DNA from: Isochrysis galbana
Taxonomy: Eukaryota > Haptophyta > Isochrysidales > Isochrysidaceae
Direction: 5' to 3'
Assembly (NCBI GenBank): GCA_018136815.1
Contig: CM030940.1
Span: 3,280,601 to 3,344,600 of the forward strand
Length of the DNA stretch: 64,000 nucleotides
Shown: positions 19,999 through 30,405 of the stretch, piece by piece
Numbering within the stretch: position 1 is the stretch's first letter
Layout: every line of letters starts with the position of its first letter
Notes under the pieces: model-generated
What the model was told of the DNA's origin: nothing
The model's input: the letters and a program-made list of their open reading frames with translations, nothing else
Database searches by the model: none
Made by a program: the position numbers and the translations under genes

Positions 19999-21591
19999 CT
20001 CACTCTTTTCCCTCGTCTCGCTCGTCTCGCTCCTCTTATCTCGCTCTCTCGTTCCCTGGGCTCGCACTTTTGCTATCTTCTTCTTCTTCTTGTCCTTTCA
20101 TCACGCCTCTTGCTAGCTCTCGCTCGCTCGCTCCTCGCCAATTCTCAGGGCTTTTCTCTCTCCTCGTCATTATTTTTGTACCGCCAGAGAGACGCGCTCT
20201 CTCACTTGTATCTATCCTGAAATAATTAATAATCAGAGTACAGAGTATTCCTAGAGTGATGACCTATGTCTCCCTGTTCACATCAACCCAAGTAGCCAAC
20301 CTACTTTTATAAGTTGGGGGCAATGGGGGCCTCGCGCCCCCTTCCCTCCACCGCAGACATCCCCTGGGTGGGCCCGTTCCCGCCTAGGGTTTCCCCCCTT
20401 TTCTTCTTTTCTCCGGTCATGCGCGAACCCTCGCTGCTCCGTCGCCGTTCACTAGCGCAAACTACAATAAAGCCCGCTGGTCATAGAACTCATCTCTTAC
20501 CTCTGACTGACCTCCACCCAGTACTACTTACTACTTCTTGGCTATCGAAGTATAAGTTTTGTAAATTTTTGTCAAATTTGGGCGGTTAATCGAAATCGAA
20601 TTTTCTGATCAAAATTCAAAATTTGGGGCCTTTTCCTTTTACTTGGAAAGAAACAAAACTTGTGGGAGACTTGTGTCGCATCCGCGATAGACCTTTTTGT
20701 TTTAGAAGTTGTTTGCGTTTCTATGTTCCCTCCTTTGCGCAGAGCGCCACGGTGCCGTACCCCTCCCCCCTCCCCCTACCCCTACGCCCCCACCCCACCC
20801 CACACCCCCAGCGCCGCTGGGCATGGCTCCCAACCCCAATCTCCAATCTCACCAGGGCCTCACGCTTCGGGGTTGCGCGGCCGCGCGGCCTCCTGCGCGC
20901 GCCCCGCGCCTCCTACACGCGCCGCGTAACGCGTAACCCCCCCCCCCCCGTATTTGGACTGTATTTGTATCTAGCACCGTATCTGACCGTATTTGGGAGT
21001 TGACCCAGATACAGCCGTATCTACCGTATCTGGGGGGCCGATGGTCCGTATCGCCCATGTAGGATTTTGACAACAAAATTTGGGCCCTTCCAAAACAAAA
21101 CTTAGGTAAGAGGTACCCTACTTTCTACTTTAGGGGTAGAGTACGCCACATGTGGCGCTCATCTCAGAGCCGCCACCCCCGCCGCCTCCCTTCTGCCGCC
21201 TCCCCTGCACATATTATTTTTTCCCTCCCTCCCTTCCCGCCCCATCCCTGCCTCTTCCCTCCCTCTCGCACTCGCGGTCCCCCAGCCTTCCCTGCCCTTG
21301 CCCCTGCTCCCCCGCCCTCCGCCTCCCCCTCCCCCTCCCCGTCCGTCTCCGAACCCCCCACCCTCCCCCTCCGCCTCCCAAGCGGCCCCTCCCCTACTAT
21401 ACTCGCATCGAGAAGGAGAAGAAAACAGTGGGACCATCCTAGCTTTGCTGGGGCTGCGCGAGCCTCCCTTCGCGGCGCACACCTCGTGCCCCTTCTCTGC
21501 CTGTGCTGCGCCGATTCCTTTCCTGCGGACTGAGTCCGTACTTCTTCTCGACCCGCTGCGCATTGTTCACCCAAGCTCACAGCCGCAGCAC
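19999..21591. other. Intergenic: promoter region, family X copy and CCGTATCTG cluster
   Basis: About 20000-20220 is pyrimidine-rich (CTCGCTCGTCTCGCTC) and is probably the promoter of the plastid protein gene. 20270-20400 holds a family X copy (CAACCTACTTTTATAAGTTG, GGGGGCCTCGCGCCCC). Around 20945-21050 the word CCGTATCTG or its complement, and close variants, occurs several times, resembling subterminal repeats of a DNA transposon. 21150-21420 is a strongly pyrimidine-rich upstream region of the next gene. Confidence 0.4.
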
Positions 21592-23852
21592 ATGTGGCAT
21601 GCAGAGGGGCTGACATCCGGCCTTTCTGTGCAACATACCGCGGCGTCGGCTCTTTCGCTCCTTGTACACTTCCGCAGAGGCCAGCCCAACGAGCTCGCCT
21701 CTCCGCTCACCGTTTACCCTGAGAGTACAAAGCTCTCTTGCCACGAGGTCATTGTCGCGCCCTTCCTCTCCGCCTACGACGCCGCCTTCCCGGCCACGCC
21801 AGCAGCTCCAGACATCCCTATCAAGTTCCTTCATGTCCAGTGCTGGAACGGACCACGCAAATCGGCCGCGGTGAATGCGCGCGCAGCTCTCCACTTAAAA
21901 GCCGCCAACGCCAGATAGTGGTGTCAGGTGCTTGACCCCTGATCCACGCATTTGCACTTGCAGGATCTCTTCCCACCGCTGAGCCGCAGTACCGAGACGA
22001 GCGCGATCATCTCCAAGCTGTCTTCCCCGGTGTGGTGCCTTGTGCCGACGGAAACACCCGTGAATGCAATTGTGAGAATCCTAGATCGCAGCCACGCCAA
22101 ACAGACCACGCAAGCCAGCTTGCCCATTGTGATCGAGCTGGTGGTCGCTGGAAGTACTGCACTAGTCTCCAGGCAGGTGTGCTCGCTAGCTATTATCGCA
22201 TGTGTTCCAGCATTCTACGCTACCCGCCGCGCCATCACGCGCACTGCCGAGTGTTTGTCCTGCATACTCATTTCGCAGTTGGCCAACTTTGTCTCCATAG
22301 AGAACGGCCAGAAGCTGCTCAAGGCCCTCCACAATCCTGCGGCACATCCTGATGCTGTGCACGCACTCATCGCAGCCGCCTCCTCGGCTGGGTTTGCCGA
22401 ATGGCGGGCCCTGCACCATGCACGCGATGCGCGAGGGCGCACGCCACTCCATGTGGCCGTCATGCATGGTGACATCGAGATGCTACGCAAGCTCCTCCTT
22501 CCTAGCGCGCAAGACTTGGCTATGCCGTACCATGGGCTTTCTCTAGATGATAACAAGGTGAAGCTTCCACCGGATTGCACGGATTCAGCGCGACGCGTGG
22601 TGTGTAGTAGGCCGCATTAGGGCGAGCAGCCAGAGGGTGCCGCACACTATTGGCGTGAACGGGTCTGGCGATTGTGGCGTTTGGCGATTGTGGCGTTTGA
22701 CAACACGACACAGCTATTTGCCCTTATTGCACATTTTCTCATGGCCAGCTCACGAGCGTTCTCAGGATTCACCTCTGCACCTCGCGGCGCTCGCCGGACG
22801 GTCAGTCGTTGTCGCCGCCTTGCTCGCGGCCGGTTGTGGACGCACTGGCCTCATCAATGAGCGCAATCTGGACTTGATGTCGCCCCTCCATCTCTCTGTT
22901 GCTGATGACGCCCCAGGCTCGTGTGAAGTGGTCCGCCTGCTAGTGCAGGCAAGTGGCCTGCTAGCATCGCTATAAGACGGCCCGCCACACGCCTCCGGAC
23001 AACTTTTCCGACGAGGAATACGGTGCCATGCGAGGTCACACTGTGTCGCTGTGAGCGATGACCGTGCTCAAGTTTCACTCCTTTTGCAGGCGGACGCAAA
23101 CATCGATGGGCTTTGCTGGGATACCACTCCGCTGATGGCTGCACTGTCAGCAGGCCATATATCGGCCGCTCGCTTGCTGCTCGAGCTCAAGGCGAACCCA
23201 AACATCCAGAATGGTGGGCGCGTGTGTTTTGCACCCTGTCGTTGTGAGGATGCTAACACAACGAGCCGTTGGTTCGTTTCGACACCCTAACCCAAAGCTC
23301 TCCAGCATGATTACACACGTGTGGCCAAAATTCTCGCGTCTGCACGTTGGATCAGGTGCATCCATGACCGCCCTCGACTACGCTCGTGATGAGGAGTCCG
23401 CAGCCATGGCCCTAGGCTTCATGCGCGCGCCCTTGTGGGGTGAATCTGTGGGGGTTCGGGCGCGCAGCCGACTTCGGCCGACAAGCATGGGCGGGAACGG
23501 GATGGCCGAGACCCCGAGCGGCACCTTCGGGTCCCCGTCTATGCACTGCTGGCACGGTGCAAGCATGACACTGGAGGAGGCCTTGGAAGTCTTGGGTGCG
23601 CCCTCCGAATGGCTGGAACCACTGCGAGCCAACGGCACGCACTATGCAGACATCCGAAGGCTATGGCGCGCACGGATCTTGGCATCGCATCCGGACAAGC
23701 AGCAACATCATCCATCGCGCCGCCGCGGCATGGATGTCCAGGCAAGGCGTGATCGTGACGGCGCATGCCATGACGAGGCAACGCTACTTTTTCGGGCTAC
23801 GATGGCTGCTTTCGACATTGTGGAGGCGTGCTACGCTGCGAGGCAGAGATGA
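21592..23852 (+). CDS. Ankyrin-repeat protein with C-terminal J domain
   Basis: Six exons read in frame: 21592-21870, 21964-22176, 22279-22557, 22766-22948, 23090-23213, 23356-23852, giving 524 residues. Ankyrin repeats span exons 3-6: GRTPLHVAVMHGDIEMLRKL, DSPLHLAALAGRSVVVAALL, SPLHLSVADDAPGSCEVVRL, TPLMAALSAGHISAARLLLE, then MTALDYARDEES. The end has LEEALEVLGAP and YADIRRLWRARILASHPDKQ, a J-domain helix II with the HPD tripeptide, suggesting recruitment of an Hsp70. The intron after VRLLVQ (22949-23089) has a GC donor in the strong context AG|GCAAGT. The first exon's donor (GTGAAT at 21871) and the start Met are less certain, and an upstream exon is possible. Confidence 0.75.
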
Positions 23853-23879
23853 GAGCGGTTCTGTTTCGAGTTGTATGTG

Positions 23880-24035
23880 GAATATGAAAAAACTTTAGTA
23901 GTATCATATTCTTACTGCACATGCGGCCGTGAACCCACTACTTTCACACAGCAAACTTTCTACACCCCCACTCCCCCCGCCGGTCCTACCCCCTGCCATC
24001 ATGCGACTCGCCCCGTGCACAAGGCTAGGGATTGC
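23880..24035 (-). repeat. Family A tail, inverted
   Basis: CATATTCTTACTGCACATGC, CCACTACTTTCACACAGC and CTTTCTACACCCCCACTCC match 37780-37860 and 40550-40640. It sits right after the ankyrin gene's stop and may form part of its 3' UTR. Confidence 0.6.
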
Positions 24036-24253
24036 CAGCAACTGCAGGGTTTTGAGAGTGGCAGTTATTGTCATGAGGTGGATCAGTTAAGGTAACTGGT
24101 TGCCGGTCGTGGATCCAGTTAGGGGGCAATTAACTGGCATCCCTGACTATAACTTTAGAAGTTTCCTTTTATTATTGTTTGCTCTCGTACATATCTTGGC
24201 GGTCGGCGGTCGGTGAGTAGCCTACCCAGGAAGAGGCGGAAGCCGATACGCCG

Positions 24254-25746
24254 ATGGCGCCGAGAGTGTCGAGGAAGAAGGCCACGGAGGAGGCGCGGGA
24301 GGCTCCTGCACGCCTGCCGGGGCAAGGCGAGCGCACCAAGTGCACGCCTACCAGCGCCTTCGACGGCGCCGCGGGCAAAGACACCTACGAGCCGCGGAGA
24401 AGATTGTCGCCAAGCGCCAGGCCAAGGGCGAGACCCAATGGCTCGTGAAGTGGAAGGGGTACGAGAACCGCGACAACACCTGGGAGCCCCTCGAGCACCT
24501 CGCGGGTTGCGAGGACATGATCGTGGAGTTCCATGAGCGCGAGAGGACCCGCCTGGCTCAGGTAGAAGCGGCGGCCGAGGTGGTGCGAGCGGAGAAGGAG
24601 GCGGAGGCCGCACAGAAGGCTGTGGAGATGGCTGCAGCTGCGGCTGAGGCAAGAAGTGCGGCACGGAAGGCGGCAAAGGAGGCGGGCGATGATCCGGGCG
24701 CCGTCGATCGGGCAGGCGACGTCGCGCAAATGAACGCGGAGCTGCTCACCGGCAGCGGCAAGAAGAACGCTGCTGGGCAGAAGCGCTCGTCATGGGCATG
24801 GGCTGCCTTCGACGACAAAGGCTGCGAAGCCGGCAAGGCCTGCTGCGTGCTCATCAAGGATAATGGCAACCTTTGCGGCACGATGATCGTCTGCCATAGT
24901 GGCCCCACCGGCATGAAGAATCACATTCTGCACAAGCATCCGCGCGAGTACATCAAAATGGCGCCGCCGACCGAGGCGCTCAATCAACGTCAAGATGGAG
25001 ACTCTTCCGAGCGTGGTGGCGCTCCCGGCAACGCAGCGCAAAGAGCTTCACAAGGCGCATGCTCGCTGGCTGTGCAAACGTAAGCGCCCGTTCTCCATAC
25101 CCGAGGATGAGGAGTACAAGTTCATTTGGAAGCTAGCCTTGAAGGGAGCTTATACACCGCCCGATCACAAACTGGTTTTGGCTCAAGTCTCACACTCAGC
25201 GGCACGCACGAACACAGCGTCCATGGGCAGAAAACCGAAAATCTAGAGCACGCATGAGCTCAGCGCTCCCGTTTTCGAACTCTACGCCAAAGACAGGCTT
25301 CTAATGAGCGATAACCTTGCCATTGTGGCGCGAGCGCTAGGCATAGAAGCCAGACTAGCTTAGCCACCAGAAACCTCAGGTAGCAGCAACCGCAACCGAT
25401 GCCGGCCAGTGAACTAACTGGCCGGCATCACCTTAGAACGCCCACCTTGACACAACCTAAGGCAAGCGCAACCCGACAAAAAGACCCATGCGAAGACGGA
25501 CGCATTGGAAACCGGTAGCCCGGCGGCGCAAGAGCAGGAGGGAGAAGGGAGAAGGGGACTAGACCACAAGGGACAGGGACACGCCGCCTGCCACCGAGAA
25601 GCCCCGTTCACCGAGCCCCTACGTAGTGCACGAGGGGAGTAGCCGTGAGGAGTGGAAAGGGATGCGGGCGTGGCTGCGAGAAAGTTTGTGCACAGCCGCG
25701 CGTGTGGTGAGGAAATTAAGAAGTTTTTTTTTGTTTGACCGCCCTA
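24254..25746 (+). pseudogene. hAT-like transposon encoding chromodomain plus BED finger, frameshifted
   Basis: ATG at 24254 opens a basic N-terminus up to DTYEPRR, where the frame shifts into a chromodomain: AEKIVAKRQAKGETQWLVKW, KGYENRDNTWEPLEHL, with the aromatic positions present. An Ala/Glu helix follows, then a BED zinc finger (SSWAWAAFDDKGCEAGKACC ... HILHKHP). A second shift near 24990 leads to HKAHARWLCKRKRPFSIPED and KGAYTPPDHKLVL, typical of the start of hAT transposases. The DDE core and dimerisation region are missing; the frame meets the shared GRKPKI peptide, here followed by a stop. The 3' tail ends in a T-run and TGTTTGACCGCCCTA (25732-25746), the complement of the TAGGGCGGTCAAACA termini at 28171, 39922 and 56324. 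Confidence 0.65.
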
Positions 25747-25859
25747 GGGACTAGGGATGGGCGAAGGGTTGCGCGTCGCGGTGTGCTGTCGGGGAGAGTC
25801 TGGCTGAGTGTGATGACTGCTCAGCACATGCCAAGAGGCATGACGTGAGGATGATTGAC

Positions 25860-25965
25860 AGCCCCCCCCGGAGGGGCGTTAGTGCCTGAGGGGAGGGGCG
25901 CGAGGCACCCCCCCATGACCCCTACTCTAAGAGTAGGTTGGGTGAATCAAGTATAAACTTAGTTG
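25860..25965 (-). repeat. Family X fragment and family A head
   Basis: GGGGCGCGAGGCACCCCCCC and CTACTCTAAGAGTAGGTTGG correspond to family X (compare 42785-42835); it is followed by TCAAGTATAAACTTAGTT (25945-25962), the palindromic head of family A in inverse orientation. Confidence 0.5.
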
Positions 25966-26225
25966 CGCCGCGACCCATAAAAATGTGTTTGAAATTAAAG
26001 TATCGTTGCATTTGCACAGCCACAACAGCCACTCAAAACTGCCGCTAGCCATAGGTAGACTGACCTTGCCCGGGTCGTGGGCTTGCCCCTCAGAATAGTA
26101 CACTCTTTTGTCCACGCCGCTTCTGCAACAAATTGCTATACAAAGTGCTTCAAGTCATATATGTCCGTTATTGCTGCCCAGCTGTCAGAAATGGGTCGCC
26201 GAATCAATTCGAGTCCTTCCGAGGT

Positions 26226-27414
26226 TCATTGCAAGGCCTCAAGGAGCCGCGCCTCCTCGGCCTGCAGCGCAGCTTGCAGCGACTCAACGTCGCGCTGCTG
26301 CGATTCGTTGGCGGCTAGTCGCTGCTGCACCTTGGCAAGCTGGTCGCGCAGCGCGTCCGCCTCTGCAGTAAGCTGGGCGAGATCGCCCTCGGCGGCCGCG
26401 AGCTCCGTCTGCAAGGGCGTAGCACTAGCTCGTGAGCTGCAGTGAGCGCCATGCGCAGGCTGGCGCCAGTTTGCGCGTGCGCACCTTCGTGGCCGTCAGT
26501 CTGGCACGCATCACGGCGCGTTCACGATGAGCGGCTCGCGCAGCGAGCTGGGAGAGTGGCTCGAGGATCACCTACGGCGGAGAACGGCGCGGCACGCATG
26601 AGCTCAATGTCCTACCGATCGAAAGCATGCACGCACACGGCGCTCCGCACAGGAAGCGCACCTCGCATGCGACGACAAGGTGGGAGAAGACGGCGCTGTT
26701 ATCGAGCTTGGCGATGAGCATCGTGGTACCGTCACCATGCACCTCCACCTGGCCTTCATGCTCGGCCGCTCGCACCGTGGCGAGCGGCGGCCCGTTGGCT
26801 GGCCCGATGGAGAAACCGACGGCTGACCCGTCGGCCGCGGCCACATTGAACGAGTAGCGGCAGAGCGATGGCTCGGACACGGCGATGGGCACCTCAAAGA
26901 CAGTGCTCGGTCCAAGTGAGAGTGCGGTCGCCGCCCACCGCTGGGCGTCGATCCCTGGCTCGTCAGCGCCATCACACCCCTCATCCTCTGTGTTGCGCGC
27001 CGGCGTAGTTGATGTTGCGCTCGGTGCACCGCCCTCGAGCGCTGTCACCACCTGCGCGGCCGACTCGCCAGCGTGCGGGTGCTCCCGTGCCTCCTCTTGC
27101 TGCGTTACGCCAACCTTCGTTCCGCCGTTTGCTCCAAGTGTGCCCTGCGTGATGGCGACGAGGCCCTCGATGATGGAGCAGTAAGACTCCATTGCCTGCT
27201 GCGCCGAGAGCGACCGCACGTCGTTCCACGCCTCCCACTTGGCTCGCGCGACGGCCTGGAAGAAGGGGGGTCCCTGTGCAGGAGCTGGGCCTTCAGCCTG
27301 TTTGAATAGCGCGTAGAGCTTCAGCCGCTGCGAGTTGGTGAGCAGCTTCTGAGGGAGGCGCTTGGCGTGCTCTGAGGCGGCGGCGTACCGCGACTCGAGA
27401 GATGGGGGCGGCAT
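26226..27414 (-). CDS. Acyl-CoA-binding/GOLD-domain protein (ACBD3-like)
   Basis: Three exons, all phase 0: 26662-27414 (ATG 27414), 26485-26571, 26226-26408; introns of 90 and 76 nt with GTGCGC donors and TAG/CAG acceptors; 340 residues. Residues 1-90 form an acyl-CoA-binding domain (RYAAASEHAKRLPQKLLTNS, LKLYALFKQAEGPAP, AKWEAWNDVRSLSAQQAMES). After an acidic linker, residues about 175-251 read as a GOLD-like beta sandwich (TVFEVPIAVSEPSLCRYSFN, HLVVACE). Exons 2-3 add a coiled coil ending EEARLLEALQ. ACBP plus GOLD is the layout of ACBD3, a Golgi adaptor; the C-terminal coiled coil is unusual since animal ACBD3 ends at GOLD. Confidence 0.7.
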
Positions 27415-28170
27415 GGAGCGGGGAAGGGAGGGAGGGGAAGAGGGAGAGAAAGAGAAGGAGAGAAAGGTTAGAGTGGGTAGGTAGGGGGGAAGGGGCGGGG
27501 GGCAGCGGGGCGTGTGTGTGCAGCGGAGCACGTGTGGAGAGGGGGGTGGGGGAGGAGAGTGAGTGCGGGGGAGGGGGGGGGATGCGAATTTTTCTTTCGC
27601 GGGCGGCGAGATGGGTGCGAGTGGCAGGCAGAGCACCACTCGCGAGGTGTAGAGAAGGAGCGCATTCAAAGAATGAATTGAGTGATGTGGGGTCGGCGGA
27701 GGAGAGAGGAACGAACCACAGAGTACTACAATAGTATTCTAGGTGATTTCATGTAGGAGTACTTCTACCACTCCTACTATCTACAAGAGTAGGGAGATGA
27801 GAAAGATGAAGGGGGGGAGAGAGCGAAAAGATTGAAGGGGGAAGAGAAGGCAGTGGGGAGGGAAGGGGAGAGAGAGTGAGATGAGACGGAAGGTGGGGGG
27901 GGGTCAGGGGAATCTAAGGTACAATAGCCTTCGAGGAGAGAGACTTTGTAATGCAAGGGGGACGAAGGGAAGGAGAGGAAGAAGAGGGAGGGTGAGAGGG
28001 GATACTCGTAGAGAAGAGAGAGGGCGATAGACTCTAGAGTTTTTAAGTGCCCGCCGGTCTCCAAGGGTATATGTTTGATATTGTTTTGTTGTAGTGATGT
28101 CGTGGTAGAACCCCTGAAGCCTGAAGGTCAATTGGTGTCTCCGATCTCGTTCTCGTCTATCGTCTATATT
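27415..28170. other. Polypurine upstream region
   Basis: 27415-27600 and 27780-28030 are long purine-rich tracts (GGGAGGGAGGGGAAGAGGG and similar) with poly-G runs, upstream of the ACBD3-like gene. ORFs here are low-complexity artefacts. Comparable tracts precede other genes in the window (47000-47150, 55140-55190), so they may mark promoters. Confidence 0.4.
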
Positions 28171-28335
28171 TAGGGCGGTCAAACAGTGACATATCTACTT
28201 ACATGCGTGGGGGGCTGCATTGTTTGACCGTTCTCCAAAGCCCAAGAAAAAAACACCTGGGCGCCTTACGCCTTACCTGCCGCCACGAAAAATTGCCGAG
28301 GAAAATGGTAGGGGTAGGGCGGTCAAACAGGAGCT
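28171..28335 (+). repeat. hAT-like 5' terminal segment with TAGGGCGGTCAAACA
   Basis: Starts TAGGGCGGTCAAACAG (28171), has an internal GTTTGACCG, the block CCTGCCGCCACGAAAA and an AAATGGT end shared with 56324-56455. It is directly followed by a second TAGGGCGGTCAAACAG start at 28315, so two elements or a tandem truncation abut here. Other starts are at 39922, 52623 (GGGCAG variant) and 56324. Confidence 0.6.
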
Positions 28336-28485
28336 GTATCCGCGGAACCATGGGATCGAGCATTTGGTTCACATCCGCTCTGGGTCTACCACGGGTGAGA
28401 GGCAGTAGGGAAGTCACCGTGGCGGTGATTGCTCCATGTATGTGCCCGGCCTGGCCTGGATGCCCCGTCAGGCTGATATCAGGTT

Positions 28486-28532
28486 CTGATATCAGGTTAT
28501 CAGGCCTACTAGACCTGATAACCTGATATCAG
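28486..28532. repeat. Perfect 19-bp hairpin built from CTGATATCAGG words
   Basis: Arm 28486-28504 (CTGATATCAGGTTATCAGG) and arm 28514-28532 are exact reverse complements with a 9-base loop. Extra AGGCTGATATCAGG words lie on both sides (28470-28545). It is close to the 3' edge of the BED-finger element and could be its terminus. Confidence 0.8.
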
Positions 28533-28554
28533 GCTGATATTATGACTACTAACT

Positions 28555-29487
28555 TTAGAATAAAATAAAATTCACGTCAGTAAACGAGCCATCGACCCGA
28601 ACCGCGAGCGATCGGCCATGCCTCTCAGTGACGATGGATGATGGGCTGCGAGGCTGGGTGGAGGCGAGGCTGGTGGCGGCGAGGCTGGGTGGAGGTGAGG
28701 CTGGTGGAGGCGAGGCTGGTCGCAACGAGGCTGGTGGCGGCGAGGCTGGTCGTAATGAGGCTGGTGGTAACGAGGCTGGGGTGGCGGTGGGGTTGGTGGC
28801 GGCGAGGCTGGTTGCGGCGAGGCTGGTGGCTGCGAGGCTGGTGGCTGCGAGGCTGGTGGCTGCGAGGCTGGTGTCGGCGAGGCTGGTGGCTGCGAGGCTG
28901 GTGGCGGCAAGGCTGGGTGCAGGCGAGGCTGGTGGCTGCGAGGCTGGGTGGAGGCGAGGCGCCTTCGCCGTATCACTTGCGCGCACCGACTCGATGAGGG
29001 AGAGGAACTGAGGATCAACGGAAGCACACTTGGCAGACTTGTTTCTGCCGAAGATGTGATCCGCGATCCTCGTAGCCCCTCCATTCCTCCGGCAGCCACA
29101 CCCCAGGCAAGCCCAGTGAGTGTTGTTGGGGTCTTCCTCGTTCACAATCGAAACGCACTTCCACACAGGATCAGTGCGCCTCGAAACGAGGGAGCGCTTA
29201 CGACCGGATAAAACCGGCTGGCTCAGACCTGTGGCACGCGCTGGGAGCACATTGAATATGCTCCCAGGCGCGGGCACAGGCTCCTCCTCCTCCTGCCGAG
29301 TGAGGACCGGCTGCGTTGCGCCGTCGAGCAGCGCAGCCCACGCATGCCTTGCTTCGCCACCACGCGCAAGCGCGAGCTCGTGGTCAGCGCCGTCGCCGTC
29401 GCCGTCGCTGCTGCTGTCGCTCTCCACCACGCGCGCGGATCGGCTCGCGCGCGTGGGGTTGGGGTTGAAGGTGGAGCGGCTCGCCAT
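28555..29487 (-). CDS. BED-zinc-finger hAT-type protein with minisatellite tail
   Basis: ATG 29487 to 28555, 310 residues, no stop. After an acidic Ser-rich start it has a BED finger: DPVWKCVSIVNEEDPNNTHW, ACLGC, then GGATRIADHIFGRNKSAKC, the DNA-binding module of hAT transposases. The next part is a degenerate Ser/Leu/Ala/Thr repeat produced by the minisatellite at 28660-28960. No transposase catalytic region follows, so this is a 5' fragment or a captured finger. Its 5' flank (29575-29691) carries the inverted-repeat terminus ACAGCTGTTTTTACTGT ... CACATCTAGG shared with the MITE at 6164-6664. Confidence 0.6.
   Translation of the reverse strand: MASRSTFNPNPTRASRSARVVESDSSSDGDGDGADHELALARGGEARHAWAALLDGATQPVLTRQEEEEPVPAPGSIFNVLPARATGLSQPVLSGRKRSLVSRRTDPVWKCVSIVNEEDPNNTHWACLGCGCRRNGGATRIADHIFGRNKSAKCASVDPQFLSLIESVRASDTAKAPRLHPASQPPASPAPSLAATSLAATSLADTSLAATSLAATSLAATSLAATSLAATNPTATPASLPPASLRPASPPPASLRPASPPPASPPPSLAATSLASTQPRSPSSIVTERHGRSLAVRVDGSFTDVNFILF
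28660..28960. repeat. GCGAGGCTGGTGG minisatellite
   Basis: About twenty 15-base units of the type GGCGAGGCTGGTGGC or GCGAGGCTGGTGGCT with scattered substitutions. It lies within the BED-finger frame and keeps that frame open. Confidence 0.9.
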
Positions 29488-29574
29488 CGCCAGGAGGGGA
29501 GGGGGCAGGGAGCAGCCGACACGTGCGGAGGGGCGCGGGCGGAGGCGTTCCGCACGCGGGGGGAAAAGGCCCCC

Positions 29575-29691
29575 CCTGTGATATTTTGCCCCACTGTTTT
29601 TCGCACTGTTTTTTACTGTTTTTTTTCGATCCCCCAAAACAGCTGTTTTTACTGTCTTTCTAGACCTCACCCGCTGTCTTTCACATCTAGG
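29575..29691 (-). mobile_element. Terminal inverted-repeat end of the BED-finger hAT element
   Basis: CAAAACAGCTGTTTTTACTG, TTTCTAGACCTCACCCGCTG and TTTCACATCTAGG match the right end of the MITE at 6600-6664 in order and spacing, marking the 5' boundary of the element whose coding part is 28555-29487. The opposite end was not identified with certainty. Confidence 0.65.
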
Positions 29692-29699
29692 GTCCTAGG

Positions 29700-30405
29700 G
29701 AACCAGAAACCCGCCCGTCTGCTGAGAAGGCGCTCACTGCCTATCCACCTGCCCTCACTGCTCACTACCTATCCACTTCCTCCGGAAAAGAAAACTTGCT
29801 CGTAATCACATGCCCTACCAAACGGTGAGTGGTCCGCAAAGGTGAGATCATAGTCCTCTGGCCCGCCTGAGACGGGCGCCTCCCCAACTGGGCCTTCTGC
29901 GCGCGCACCGGCGATTGTGGAGGGCAGCGCAGGCTCCTCGGGCGAGATCTGGGTTGACATGCCTCCCCCCCCCCCGCGTCGGGCCGCAGAAAATCGGGAG
30001 TTGAAAAACAAGAGTTGCTAGTGGGGTCTCGATTTCGACCCTCTCTTGTGTTTCTCGAGATCCAGGCTCTCCCGATTTTCGAAAATCGAGACCTTGCTTT
30101 TCGAAAATAAGGGTCTCGATTCACGATCGGCGGTCGCGTAGACCGGCCCTAAAGCTTACAGACTAAAAACTCTCACAAAAGACAAAAGACACACTTTTGG
30201 CGCTCTTCCCGTCGCCGCCGCGGCTTGCTGCGCGTGCCGCCTCAACTCGTGAGTGCTCGGTGCCGTGCTCTCTCTCCATTGCGCGGGCCCGGCTGCGTCT
30301 CGCGCGTGGCGCGGCGGGCTCACCATCACCCCCGCCGCACTCCGCTTTCCGTATAGGTGGTGCTCTTCTCTTCCTCTCAACCCCGACCGCACGCTGCTGT
30401 CTGTG
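29700..30405. other. Intergenic with TCGATTTTCGAAAATCGA palindromes, then promoter
   Basis: 30000-30130 contains repeated GGTCTCGATTT and GATTTTCGAAAATC palindromic words in both orientations, resembling a transposon end. 30150-30405 is the upstream region of the FAD enzyme; its frame is open upstream of the ATG to about 30253 but without another ATG. Confidence 0.35.

Noticed and set aside
28628..29011. Plus-strand ORFs rich in ARLVAARLV
   Set aside because: Translations of the GCGAGGCTGGTGG minisatellite opposite the BED-finger frame.
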